Assembly: GCF_024359525.1 (NCBI RefSeq)
Contig: NZ_JAKZEU010000002.1
Span: 992,001 to 1,056,000, forward strand
Length of the DNA stretch: 64,000 bases
Reading direction: 5' to 3'
Source: Paracoccus albicereus
GTDB lineage: Bacteria > Pseudomonadota > Alphaproteobacteria > Rhodobacterales > Rhodobacteraceae
Below, one piece after another: positions 27,730 to 35,791 of the stretch. Position numbers and translations under genes: made by a program. Positions within the stretch are counted from its first letter, which is position 1. The number at the start of each line of letters is the position of its first letter. A model generated the notes under the pieces. It saw only the letters and a program-made list of their open reading frames with translations, made no database searches and had not been told where the DNA came from.

Positions 27730-28428
27730 ATGGAAATACTGGTCGTAAATCCGAACTCGACGATATCGATGACGGACAAGATCGTCGAAGCCGCCCGCAA
27801 GGTGGCGAGCAAAGGAACCAACATCCACGGTGCGACCGGCGCCGGTTCACCAGCCAGCATCGAAGGACATTACGACGAGGCGATGTCCCTGCCCGGTCTG
27901 CTCGCCGAGGTGCGTCAGGCGGAGGCACGCGGCATCGACGGGATCGTGGTTGCCTGTTTCGACGATCCCGGCATCGCCGCGTGCCGGGAACTGGCCAGCG
28001 GACCGGTGCTTGGCATCTGCGAAGCAGCGGTCAAGGCGGCATCGATGCTCGCCACGTCGTTCTCGGTCGTGACGACGCTGCCCCGCTCGGTGCCGGTGAT
28101 CGAGCATCTGATCCACGGCTATGGCCTGTCGCATCAGTGTCGACGCGTCCGTGCAGCCTCGATCCCGGTTCTGGCGCTGGAAGAGCCGGGATCGGAAGCG
28201 CGTGACAAGGTCCGCGACGAAATCCGTCGCGCGATTGCAGAAGATCACTGCGAGGCGGTCGTGCTGGGATGCGCCGGCATGGCCGATCTGACCGCGTGGC
28301 TCAGCGAAGAAACCGGCATCCCGGTGATCGACGGGGTCAGCGTGGCCACGCGAATGATCGAGGCGCTTGTCGGCGCCGGACTGAAGACCAGCAAGATCAA
28401 CGGATATTCATTCCCCAACACAAAGTAG
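27730..28428 (+). CDS. Asp/Glu/hydantoin racemase-family protein
   Basis: The 232-residue cytosolic protein begins MEILVVNPNSTISMTDKI, typical of hydantoin racemases. The two catalytic cysteines of the superfamily are present (VVACFDDPG and VLGCAGM). A GAGGGG site precedes the ATG. It is co-directional with the NCS1 permease 22 bp downstream and divergent from the GntR regulator, so it probably racemises an imported hydantoin or related N-heterocycle or amino acid. No hydantoinase or carbamoylase gene is visible nearby. Confidence 0.85.
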   Translation: MEILVVNPNSTISMTDKIVEAARKVASKGTNIHGATGAGSPASIEGHYDEAMSLPGLLAEVRQAEARGIDGIVVACFDDPGIAACRELASGPVLGICEAAVKAASMLATSFSVVTTLPRSVPVIEHLIHGYGLSHQCRRVRAASIPVLALEEPGSEARDKVRDEIRRAIAEDHCEAVVLGCAGMADLTAWLSEETGIPVIDGVSVATRMIEALVGAGLKTSKINGYSFPNTK

Positions 28429-28450
28429 CACGTTCAGGGAGGAGAGGACG

Positions 28451-29803
28451 ATGACGACGCTTGATACGGTGCAGGAGGGCACCGCGATCGATCACAAGGC
28501 GATGGGCGAAGAAAGCTTGGCGCCCCAGCAGACCCGGATCATGGACCCGTGGTCCTACCTGTTCGCATGGCTCGGCGGTTGCGTGTCGATCGGGACATTC
28601 ACCATCGGCTCGGGTCTGGTCGGCACGCTGAACCTGCTGCAGACCTTTGTGGCCATCGCCATCGGATGCACGGTCATCGGTCTTGCGCTGATGATCAACG
28701 GTCAGGCTGGCCACAAATATGGCATTCCGTTCATGGTTCAGGCGCGGTCCGCCTTCGGGTTCACCGGGACGCGCATTCCGGCACTGGTCCGGTCCGTTCC
28801 GGCCATCGTCTGGTTCGGCTTTCAAAGCTGGATCGGCGCAGGCGCACTGAACCTCGTGTCGGAAACGATGTTCGGCTATTCCAACATCTGGGTTTTCTTC
28901 ATCGGTTTCCAGGCGCTTCAGATCGGCCTTTCGGTGCTGGGTTTCCACGGTATCAAGTGGCTGGAAAACATCGGCTCTGTCTTCATCATCGGGGCGCTGG
29001 TCTACATGTTCTTCAGCGTCATCAACAAGTACGGTGCCGAGATCAGCGAGAACCTGGTCAACGTGGAAGGCACCTGGGGTGCGCCCTTCTGGGGTGCGAC
29101 AATGCTGTTTCTGGGCATCTACTCGACCATGATGCTCAACGTGTCCGACTATTCGCGAGAACTGCGCCACAGCGTTGGACCGGTCCGGCAGGTCGTCATC
29201 TATGCAAACTCGATCCTGCCGGCGACGCTGTTCATGGGTTTGATCGGACTGATGGTGTCAGGCGCGACGGGCGAGGTCGATCCGATCAAGGTCTTCTCCA
29301 GCGCCGTGGACAACAAGCTGCTGCTGGTCGTGACGCTGCTGTTCATCGCTTTCGCGCAGGTCACGACGAACATTCTCAACAACGTTGTGCCGCCAGCCTA
29401 CGCGCTGATGGATGTCTTCAAGCTGAACTTCAAGACTTCGGCCGTGGTCGTGGGTCTGCTGGCGTTCGCGACCTTTCCGTGGGAACTGGTCAAGGATGAA
29501 TCGGCGGACGGGCTGAACCTGTTCATCCGAACCTATTCGGCATTCCTTGGCCCGATCTTCGCGATCCTGGTCGTCGACTACTTCATCCTGCGCAAGCGCG
29601 AGCTGAACCTGGAGATGCTTTACGATCCCGAGGGACCCTATCGCGGCGTCAACATGGCGGCGATCATTGCGATGCTGGTGGGCATCGTCTTCGCCCTGAT
29701 CTTCTCGGGCATCTCGTGGTATGCGAGCCTGCTTCCAGCGGGCGTCAGCTATTACCTGCTGATGAAGAACCTGCCCTCGGCCCGCCGCTTCCTTGAAAAC
29801 TGA
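28451..29803 (+). CDS. NCS1-family cytosine/allantoin/hydantoin permease
   Basis: This is a 450-residue integral membrane transporter with about twelve helices. The NCS1 start SYLFAWLGGCVSIGTFTIGS, the motif FGFTGTRIPALVRSVPAIVW and the C-terminal YFILRKRELNLEMLYD are family features. It follows the racemase by 22 bp with a GGGAGGAG site. Substrates of the family include hydantoins, allantoin, cytosine and uracil; the neighbour favours a hydantoin-like compound. Confidence 0.9.
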   Translation: MTTLDTVQEGTAIDHKAMGEESLAPQQTRIMDPWSYLFAWLGGCVSIGTFTIGSGLVGTLNLLQTFVAIAIGCTVIGLALMINGQAGHKYGIPFMVQARSAFGFTGTRIPALVRSVPAIVWFGFQSWIGAGALNLVSETMFGYSNIWVFFIGFQALQIGLSVLGFHGIKWLENIGSVFIIGALVYMFFSVINKYGAEISENLVNVEGTWGAPFWGATMLFLGIYSTMMLNVSDYSRELRHSVGPVRQVVIYANSILPATLFMGLIGLMVSGATGEVDPIKVFSSAVDNKLLLVVTLLFIAFAQVTTNILNNVVPPAYALMDVFKLNFKTSAVVVGLLAFATFPWELVKDESADGLNLFIRTYSAFLGPIFAILVVDYFILRKRELNLEMLYDPEGPYRGVNMAAIIAMLVGIVFALIFSGISWYASLLPAGVSYYLLMKNLPSARRFLEN

Positions 29804-29842
29804 GGTCCGCACACTCGGTGAAAGGAAAGTTTAAAGTTCATG

Positions 29843-29871
29843 CGGCCGCGGCGTGCGAAGCACCGCGGCCG
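29843..29871. terminator. Strong hairpin after the NCS1 permease
   Basis: A GC-rich stem (CGGCCGCGG paired with CCGCGGCCG, continued by GTGC/GCAC with one bulge) closes a GAA loop 39 bp after the permease stop. T-rich sequence follows on the minus strand (AACTTTAAACTTTCC), so it can end transcription from either side, including the convergent DUF2243 operon. Confidence 0.75.
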
Positions 29872-29967
29872 TTCGACGTCTCCACACCTTTCTGGCCATG
29901 GCTACTCGGGGTGCGCCGCCGCAGCGGATATCGAACCTTTGATCTCAGCGGCGCCCATTCAACGACC

Positions 29968-30471
29968 TCACTGGCCATTGCGACGCCAAAGCAACAACCC
30001 CACGCCCAACAGCGCGGCGCCCAGCAGCAGAAAGCCGATATCCCAGTAGATCCACTGAGGCTCTGGTACGGTCTCGTTCACGTGGTGCAGACCCAGGATC
30101 TGATGGTTCACGATCCCTTCGACGAGATTGAAAAGACCGAAACCGAACGACAGCATCCCTGCGAGAAGGCCGCTCGACCACCGAAGATGCGACCGACGGG
30201 CCGAACGCCAGAGAAGCACCAGTCCGACGATGACAAAGACGTAGGTCGTCGCATGAAACAGGCCGTCGAAGAGCGTGTTCCACCGCAGCCCTTCTATGGT
30301 GCTGACGTCGAAGCCAGCGCTCGACGCCATGTGATGCCATTGCAGGATTTGGTGCAGGACGATGCCATCGAAAAAGCCACCAAGTCCCAGACCGAAGAAG
30401 ACCCCTGCGGCAGAAGGGAATTCGGCCCGGGCAGCCTCCTGACGAAGGCTCTCGTTGTCAGGACCGAACAT
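29968..30471 (-). CDS. DUF2243 membrane protein
   Basis: This is a 167-residue protein with four hydrophobic helices and the DUF2243 pattern: FFGLGLGGFFDGIVLHQILQ near the start, WNTLFDGLFHATTYVFVIVG, and LFNLVEGIVNHQILGLHHV. The repeated H-Q-I-L and His residues resemble metal- or heme-binding membrane proteins, but the function is unknown. It overlaps the upstream SPW-type gene by 14 bp and belongs to the Mn-catalase operon. Confidence 0.8.
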   Translation of the reverse strand: MFGPDNESLRQEAARAEFPSAAGVFFGLGLGGFFDGIVLHQILQWHHMASSAGFDVSTIEGLRWNTLFDGLFHATTYVFVIVGLVLLWRSARRSHLRWSSGLLAGMLSFGFGLFNLVEGIVNHQILGLHHVNETVPEPQWIYWDIGFLLLGAALLGVGLLLWRRNGQ

Positions 30472-30826
30472 GGACAGGGACGGCGCCTCGACGATCGGTC
30501 ATGAAAACCACACCGATCTCAGCAAGGCCGACGATGACATGCGGCCACCAGATCAGTTCGGCGAAGCCGAAAAGCCAAGGTGAGAGCAGCAGGAAAAGCC
30601 CGCCCACCAGATCCAGCGCAAGGTGAAGATTGAACGGTATCACCTTCGCCACCGACAAATCATAGCTGGTCAGCAGGCTGTAGACGATGATCGAGATGCC
30701 GAGCAGCATCGGAACCCATTGCGCTGCCCCGCCGGTTGCAAACCCAAGCAGAAACGGGGCGAGGATCAGAAGCACGCCCACCACATAGTCGATCACGCTG
30801 TGTGCGCGAACGGAAATCTTAGCCAT
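30458..30826 (-). CDS. SPW-repeat-type small membrane protein
   Basis: The ATG at 30826 has an AAGGAG site 7 bp away, giving 122 residues with four hydrophobic helices. The pattern (VLLILAPFLLGFA and LFLLLSPWLFGFAELIWW) matches SPW-repeat membrane proteins, which are of unknown function and are often found with stress genes. It lies between the HIRAN gene and DUF2243 in one operon. Confidence 0.75.
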   Translation of the reverse strand: MAKISVRAHSVIDYVVGVLLILAPFLLGFATGGAAQWVPMLLGISIIVYSLLTSYDLSVAKVIPFNLHLALDLVGGLFLLLSPWLFGFAELIWWPHVIVGLAEIGVVFMTDRRGAVPVHVRS

Positions 30827-30881
30827 CGGATGGCTCCTTTCAAACTTAACTGAGCTGTCGAGACGCGGCAGCCTTGTGCAC

Positions 30882-31283
30882 TCAGACCGCAACCTGAATC
30901 GTCAGACCGACATGCGGGCGAAGGCTGTGCCGAACCTCCGCAACGCCAGCCGCAAGTGGCACGCCAGCATCGAGCAGGTTGGCCAGCGACTTGTTGTCCG
31001 CCCGCGGCACGTAGCCGAGCTTTCGCTCGTCAAGCGTCCAGACCGAGACTGCCCTTGGATCATAGTCATTGTCCGCCTCACGTCTCAGGTGCAGAGACTG
31101 ACCAACCGCGATCTGGCTCAAGGTGCCTGCGGCGGCATAACGTTCCGCCCCCACAAGATACGTCGTCATCAGCGGTATCGCGGTGCCAAGGCCTGAGGCT
31201 GCCGATCCGGTTGGAAGCCCGGCCAGACCGGCGGCGCCAGCGCCGCCGGCCCAAGCCAACATCGATCTGCGTGTCGCGATCAT
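30882..31283 (-). CDS. Exported HIRAN-domain protein
   Basis: This 133-residue protein begins with a Tat-like or twin-arginine signal (MIATRRSMLAWAGGAGAAG) followed by a HIRAN domain: TYLVGAERYAAAG, LHLRREADNDYDPRAVSVW, and KLGYVPRADNKSLANLLDAG. HIRAN domains bind 3' ends of DNA in repair helicases; an exported stand-alone copy is of unknown role. The start overlaps the Mn-catalase stop as ATGA (31280-31283). Confidence 0.82.
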   Translation of the reverse strand: MIATRRSMLAWAGGAGAAGLAGLPTGSAASGLGTAIPLMTTYLVGAERYAAAGTLSQIAVGQSLHLRREADNDYDPRAVSVWTLDERKLGYVPRADNKSLANLLDAGVPLAAGVAEVRHSLRPHVGLTIQVAV

Positions 31284-32125
31284 TTGTTCTGATCCTCTTC
31301 AGGCAACTGCGAGGTCTGGGGAAAGGTCGCAGGGCTTCCAGGCCCCAGGTCGGGCACTTCACCCATGGGCTCCATCGGGCGGATGCTGAACGTACCGCGA
31401 CCGTCGATCGAGGCGCCATCGCTCCACCGGCCCCGGGGTGGCTCTGCGCCATCAGCGGCGAAACCGAGGAAGGCGTAGCTGAAGTCCTGATTTTCCTCTT
31501 CCTGCGGGAACGAGTTCGGCACCGGCGCCTGAGGCCTTTCAGCCTCCAATTCCTCGATCACGGCGAGCCACTGGTTCTGGTGCATCGTGTCGCGTGCGAT
31601 CAGATAGGCCAGCATCTCGCGCATCCCGGAATCGCCGGTCATGTGATACAGCCGCGTGGCCAGCGTGCGACCCGTGCCCTCGGCGGTGATGTTGGCGTAC
31701 ATGTCGCCGGCGATGTTGCCCGAAGCGTAGATATGGCTCATGTCGAAGGGTACCCCATCGGCATCGACCGGCAGCGCCGAAAGTCCCGCCGACAGGAACT
31801 GACGGAAATTGCGCCCGCCCATCACCGACCCGACAGCCGCGTCCTGCGCACCTTCCTCCTGAAGTTTAAGCGGCGCGCCTTCGAGATTCAGCGCGACCGC
31901 CGTGGCAAGCATCTCGATATGCCCAAGCTCCTCGGCGGCGGTGTTCAGCAGAAGATCCCGGTATTTGCTGGGACCGCGCATGCCCCAGGCCTGGAACATG
32001 TATTGCATCGCAACGCGGATCTCGCCCTCGATGCCGCCGATCGCCTGCTGAAGCGCCCTGGCGAAGGTCGGATCCGGTGTCTCGACGCGCACCGGGAACT
32101 GAAGCTTGTAATCCGTATAGAACAT
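31280..32125 (-). CDS. Manganese catalase
   Basis: This is a non-heme dimanganese catalase that breaks down hydrogen peroxide. It has 281 residues. Ligand regions are visible: IEGEIRVAMQYMFQAWG (first Glu), AAEELGHIEMLATAVALN (Glu and His), and RDTMHQNQWLAVIEELE (later His). The C-terminal tail is proline-rich. An EcfG-type promoter lies about 70 bp upstream, so it is probably induced by general stress. It heads the operon with HIRAN, SPW and DUF2243 genes. Confidence 0.92.
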   Translation of the reverse strand: MFYTDYKLQFPVRVETPDPTFARALQQAIGGIEGEIRVAMQYMFQAWGMRGPSKYRDLLLNTAAEELGHIEMLATAVALNLEGAPLKLQEEGAQDAAVGSVMGGRNFRQFLSAGLSALPVDADGVPFDMSHIYASGNIAGDMYANITAEGTGRTLATRLYHMTGDSGMREMLAYLIARDTMHQNQWLAVIEELEAERPQAPVPNSFPQEEENQDFSYAFLGFAADGAEPPRGRWSDGASIDGRGTFSIRPMEPMGEVPDLGPGSPATFPQTSQLPEEDQNK

Positions 32126-32194
32126 GGTTCCTGCCCTTTCATGGTCATGCTGGTCCCCGCCGGCGCGGATCTGGCCCCGGCGTGAGGGTCCTTG

Positions 32195-32219
32195 AACAAG
32201 GGTTTGGGCAGAATGTTCC
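32195..32219 (-). promoter_or_regulatory. EcfG-type promoter for the Mn-catalase operon
   Basis: On the minus strand GGAAC is followed after exactly 16 bp by TGTT. The general-stress sigma factor EcfG recognises GGAAC-N16/17-cGTT. The -10 element lies about 70 bp before the catalase ATG. The rest of the 32126-32384 gap, between the catalase and the glycosyltransferase cluster, shows nothing else I can name. Confidence 0.75.
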
Positions 32220-32384
32220 TGTCTTTTGTCGGGCGCCGAACCAGAATGGCAGTGCGGCGTCGCTGATGGTTCTGGCTGACAATCGACCGTGCACTGACGA
32301 CCCGAAAGGATCGCCCGATCCTCGTCGCGGCGCCTGCTGCTGACTTGTCGGGCGTCTCTGTTCCGTAATCGGCGCCAGAAGCGC

Positions 32385-34691
32385 TCAAAAGACGCCCGTG
32401 GCGAGACCCCGGCGGACCGCGTCTGCCAGTCCGGGATCGACCTTGCGGCGCCCCGCTACAGACGTAGCGTCGAGCAAACCGTTCGGGCACAGCCTGTCAT
32501 CGTCCCAGCCGGGATGGTTGGCGATGGGATAAAGACAGACACCCTCTACCGGCACACCCCGCGCTCTGGCTCGCCTGGTTTCGGCCATCACGTAGTCGAA
32601 CCACGGACCACGCCGAGCGCCCTCGGTCCCTGTCTCGGCGAGCAACAACGGGCGGTCGTATCGCGCGCCGACCTGTACAAGCAGGTCAGAGAGCGGACTG
32701 TATTGCGGGTGATCCACGTCGATCGGTGTGCCGGCGTGAATCCACTGGTTGTTGAAGTAGTAGTTCAGCCCGACAAGATCGAGCCATTCCTCGGCACCGC
32801 CAATCTGCGGCCAGATCCTGCCCGCGACGAGATCGAAGGCCTGAAACTGCGCATCATGATGGCCCTGAGCCTCCCAGAGAGGGCGGCCGGTGCGATCGGA
32901 ATGGTGAACGGCGATGAGGGGCTCTGCCATCAGAAACCGCGCGCGCGGATCGATGGCGCGCAGTTCCGCGGCGGCGGCAAGCCAGGCGCGGGCAAGCTGT
33001 ACCTTCAACTCGAATCCACGCCCACTGGCGAACGGGTTCAGATAGCGTGCATCGCCGCCGGCCCAGCTAAAGAAGCTGATCTCATTCACCGGACACCACA
33101 TCGGGACCGCATCGCTCAGATCGCGAACGTGAAGACCGACCGCACGTGCAAAGGCTGCGAAACGCGTTACGAAAGCGGAAGACCAGATGTCGAGATCGTC
33201 GGGCCAACCATAATGCAGCAGGTCCCAGATGATCTGCGCGCCGGTGTCCCGCGCCGCTTTGACCATCGGTGTCAGGCTGGAAAAATCGTAGCGGCCAGCG
33301 GACGGCTCGACCAGATGCCAGCGCACGCCGTCACGGCAGGCGCGGATGTCAAGCGATCCCAGTTGGCGATAATCCTGCGCGGCGTGGACGTCATGTTCCG
33401 TCGCCTGCAGAAGATCCAGCCGCCGGCCGTCGCGCCGTCGATGGGTCGAACTTTCCCAGCCTGCCAGGATGACGCTGTCAAAGGTCGATGGCGCCGGGGC
33501 GGCCTGTCGCTCGGCCAAGACTTCCGAGATCAGGGTTTTCCATTGCGGCACAACGATTGCGGCGGAATAGGTCTGCTCGACGTGGGCTCGGAGGCCATTT
33601 CCCAGCCGGGCGCGAAGGGCAGCGTCCACGATGAGACGCCGCATCGCGGCAGCCACGGCTGGCGCATCCTCGTGCGGAACGAAAAGACCCGTCTCCTCAT
33701 CGCGGATCTGCTGCAGCGCGCCGTTGTCAGGCGTCGCGATGACCGGCAGACCCGCGGCGCCCGCTTCGGCGATGACATGGGGCATGCCCTCGCCGCGCGA
33801 CAGCCAGCACATCGCGTCCATCGCCATCAACAAATCGGGGACATCGGCACGATCGCCCGTAAAAGTGATGCAACCTGCCAACGGTTCGGCCATCCGGCGC
33901 AGATCGTGCGCGTAATCGGGCATGAACGCATCCGGCCCACCAACGACGATGAACCGCGCCTGTGGGAAGTCGGCACTGACCATCAGGGCTGCAGTGATGA
34001 AAACCTCGACCCGCTTCTTGCGATCCAGGCGACCGACCCAGCCAATCAGTACCTGGTCCTCATTCACGCCGAGCGAGGCACGCGTCGCACGACGGCGGGA
34101 TGGATCGAACTCATCCAGATCGACCATCGACGGGATTTCCAGCGCATGATGCGGTCGGCCGGGCATCCGGGCGGCCGCTGCAGCGCGGATCGACTCGCAG
34201 ACGCCAACATAGCGTGTGGTGTGGTGTTTCGGTCCGGCAACCGCTTCGCTGACCAGACCGCCATGTTCGATGAGTGGTGGACGGACCGCCATCCCGTTCA
34301 GTGCAGGATAGATGTCGGCGACGTTCTGAGAAGAAATCACGATATCCGCACTGCACAATTTGCGGCGAACATAGTCCACCGTGTCCTCGAAGCTAAGCGT
34401 GTAGGCGGTGGTGTCGACATGGACGCCGAGGTCGCGCAGTTGACGATGGCTCTGGTCGGGCATCCATTCCTTGCGGAAACAGGGCAACACCTCGATCCGG
34501 TAGCGGCTGCGGTCTAGCGTCCGTGCGAGCAGACGGACTTCGGTTTCCTCACCGCCGACGACGAGCCAGGCAAAGACCCACAGGATGCGGATCTTGCCCG
34601 CGTCCGGATGAGGCTCGGGAATGTGACCGGATGCGAGCGTCTCGATCGCCCGCGCCTCCTCGCGTTCGCGTGCGCTTGCCGTGTCATTCAT
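32385..34691 (-). CDS. Fusion: GT4 glycosyltransferase + clan GH-A glycoside hydrolase
   Basis: The 768-residue protein starts at the ATG at 34691, overlapping the upstream stop (8 bp). Residues 1-395 form a GT4 (GT-B) glycosyltransferase, including VVGGEETEVRLLARTL, IGWVGRLDRKKRVEVFI and SRGEGMPHVIAEAGAAGLPV. Residues 402-768 resemble a GH1/GH5-like hydrolase with FDSVILAGWESSTHRRRDG. The likely acid/base is Glu537 (PVNEIS) and the likely nucleophile Glu686 (LLLAETG). It is last in a four-gene cluster with two other GT4 fusions. It may trim or build a surface or storage glycan; the substrate is unknown. Confidence 0.8.
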   Translation of the reverse strand: MNDTASAREREEARAIETLASGHIPEPHPDAGKIRILWVFAWLVVGGEETEVRLLARTLDRSRYRIEVLPCFRKEWMPDQSHRQLRDLGVHVDTTAYTLSFEDTVDYVRRKLCSADIVISSQNVADIYPALNGMAVRPPLIEHGGLVSEAVAGPKHHTTRYVGVCESIRAAAAARMPGRPHHALEIPSMVDLDEFDPSRRRATRASLGVNEDQVLIGWVGRLDRKKRVEVFITAALMVSADFPQARFIVVGGPDAFMPDYAHDLRRMAEPLAGCITFTGDRADVPDLLMAMDAMCWLSRGEGMPHVIAEAGAAGLPVIATPDNGALQQIRDEETGLFVPHEDAPAVAAAMRRLIVDAALRARLGNGLRAHVEQTYSAAIVVPQWKTLISEVLAERQAAPAPSTFDSVILAGWESSTHRRRDGRRLDLLQATEHDVHAAQDYRQLGSLDIRACRDGVRWHLVEPSAGRYDFSSLTPMVKAARDTGAQIIWDLLHYGWPDDLDIWSSAFVTRFAAFARAVGLHVRDLSDAVPMWCPVNEISFFSWAGGDARYLNPFASGRGFELKVQLARAWLAAAAELRAIDPRARFLMAEPLIAVHHSDRTGRPLWEAQGHHDAQFQAFDLVAGRIWPQIGGAEEWLDLVGLNYYFNNQWIHAGTPIDVDHPQYSPLSDLLVQVGARYDRPLLLAETGTEGARRGPWFDYVMAETRRARARGVPVEGVCLYPIANHPGWDDDRLCPNGLLDATSVAGRRKVDPGLADAVRRGLATGVF

Positions 34692-35781
34692 GGGCGAAGA
34701 CCACCTGCATGAAATCGGGGCGCTCGGCGACCAGCCGGCGAAGGAAGCCTGGCGCGTCGTCGAAAGGAACGACATGGGTGATCATGTGCTGTCGGATCAG
34801 GTCGCCTTCGGCCTTCAAAAGGCGGATGGTTTCCCGCGCCAGCCGGCGCTGATCCCAGGCGTGGGCGACGACGCGCGGCATCCGGTTGATCTGCGCGCAC
34901 CGGATCGAAAGCCCGTTGTGGTGGAATTCCTCCCCCAACCTCAGCCCGTCCATGCCGCGTTGATAGAAGGAGAGGTCGATTACCGTCCCTTGCGGCCGCA
35001 GGGCCTGTAGGCACCGGTGAAGGCTGTCGGCGCGCGCACGGGTCTGGAAGACGTATTCCGCCCCACGTCCGCCGATCTTGTGGGACCAGGACTTGGCATG
35101 GCCGATCGCATCCTCCTCGCCCATCGCCTGAAAGCCCATGGCGCGTGCGATCTGCTGGCGGAAGGGTGCCGGATCGACGACGATGATATCGCTGGCGCCA
35201 CCCATCCGCGCGAACAGCGCGCAGAACAGGCCGACCGTGCCGCCACCCCAGACGATCACCGGTCGCCCCTCCACCCCGGCACCGAGGAAGGGCACAGCCG
35301 CGCCGAACTCCTCGGCATCGGCATGAAGAAGACCGTTGGCGGCAATCGGACCCATCTGAGCCACGAAGATGCCCAGAATTGGGTCGATCCCTTCGGGCAA
35401 CTTGAGCAGAAGGTCGTGGGACGGATCGGCCATGTGGCCCGTCTTGTGACCGAACGACGCGGCGACCACGTCGCCCGTGTCGAACCCTGCCGAGCGCGTG
35501 TCGATGACCCGCGCGGCCTCCATGTAGCCCATGAAATTGACGGGATAGTGCGCCGACGCTTCACCCGGAACGAACAATCCCCGTGCATCGTCCCAGCGAC
35601 TGTGAAGATAGGGGTTCGTGCCCTTCATGAATGTCAGCTCGGTCCCCGCCGACAGCCCGGTGTAAAGCAGGTCCAGGCGCACCTGATCGTCCCCGGCAGG
35701 GCCTTCGTCGTAGTTGAAGAAATAGGGTTCGAGCGGTTCTCTGAAGCCGATCGAACGGATGGTGCGATGCTGGTCTGGCAA
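34684..35781 (-). CDS. Medium-chain dehydrogenase/reductase without obvious zinc ligands
   Basis: The 365-residue protein has the MDR layout: an N-terminal GroES-like part (LLYTGLSAGTELTFMKGTNP) and a Rossmann fold (VIVWGGGTVGLFCALFARMG). The catalytic-zinc Cys and the GHE motif of alcohol dehydrogenases are not seen, as in BchC-like or sugar-modifying relatives. It is co-directional with, and 10 bp after, the GT4-oxidoreductase fusion gene, and overlaps the next GT4 fusion. A sugar alcohol or sugar nucleotide oxidation is plausible but inferred. Confidence 0.78.
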   Translation of the reverse strand: MPDQHRTIRSIGFREPLEPYFFNYDEGPAGDDQVRLDLLYTGLSAGTELTFMKGTNPYLHSRWDDARGLFVPGEASAHYPVNFMGYMEAARVIDTRSAGFDTGDVVAASFGHKTGHMADPSHDLLLKLPEGIDPILGIFVAQMGPIAANGLLHADAEEFGAAVPFLGAGVEGRPVIVWGGGTVGLFCALFARMGGASDIIVVDPAPFRQQIARAMGFQAMGEEDAIGHAKSWSHKIGGRGAEYVFQTRARADSLHRCLQALRPQGTVIDLSFYQRGMDGLRLGEEFHHNGLSIRCAQINRMPRVVAHAWDQRRLARETIRLLKAEGDLIRQHMITHVVPFDDAPGFLRRLVAERPDFMQVVFAHE

Positions 35782-35791
35782 GATCGGGGCT

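Noticed and set aside
32514..34517. A 667-codon plus-strand open frame antisense to the GT4-hydrolase gene
   Set aside because: Composition and lack of motifs mark it as the antisense shadow of the fusion gene.
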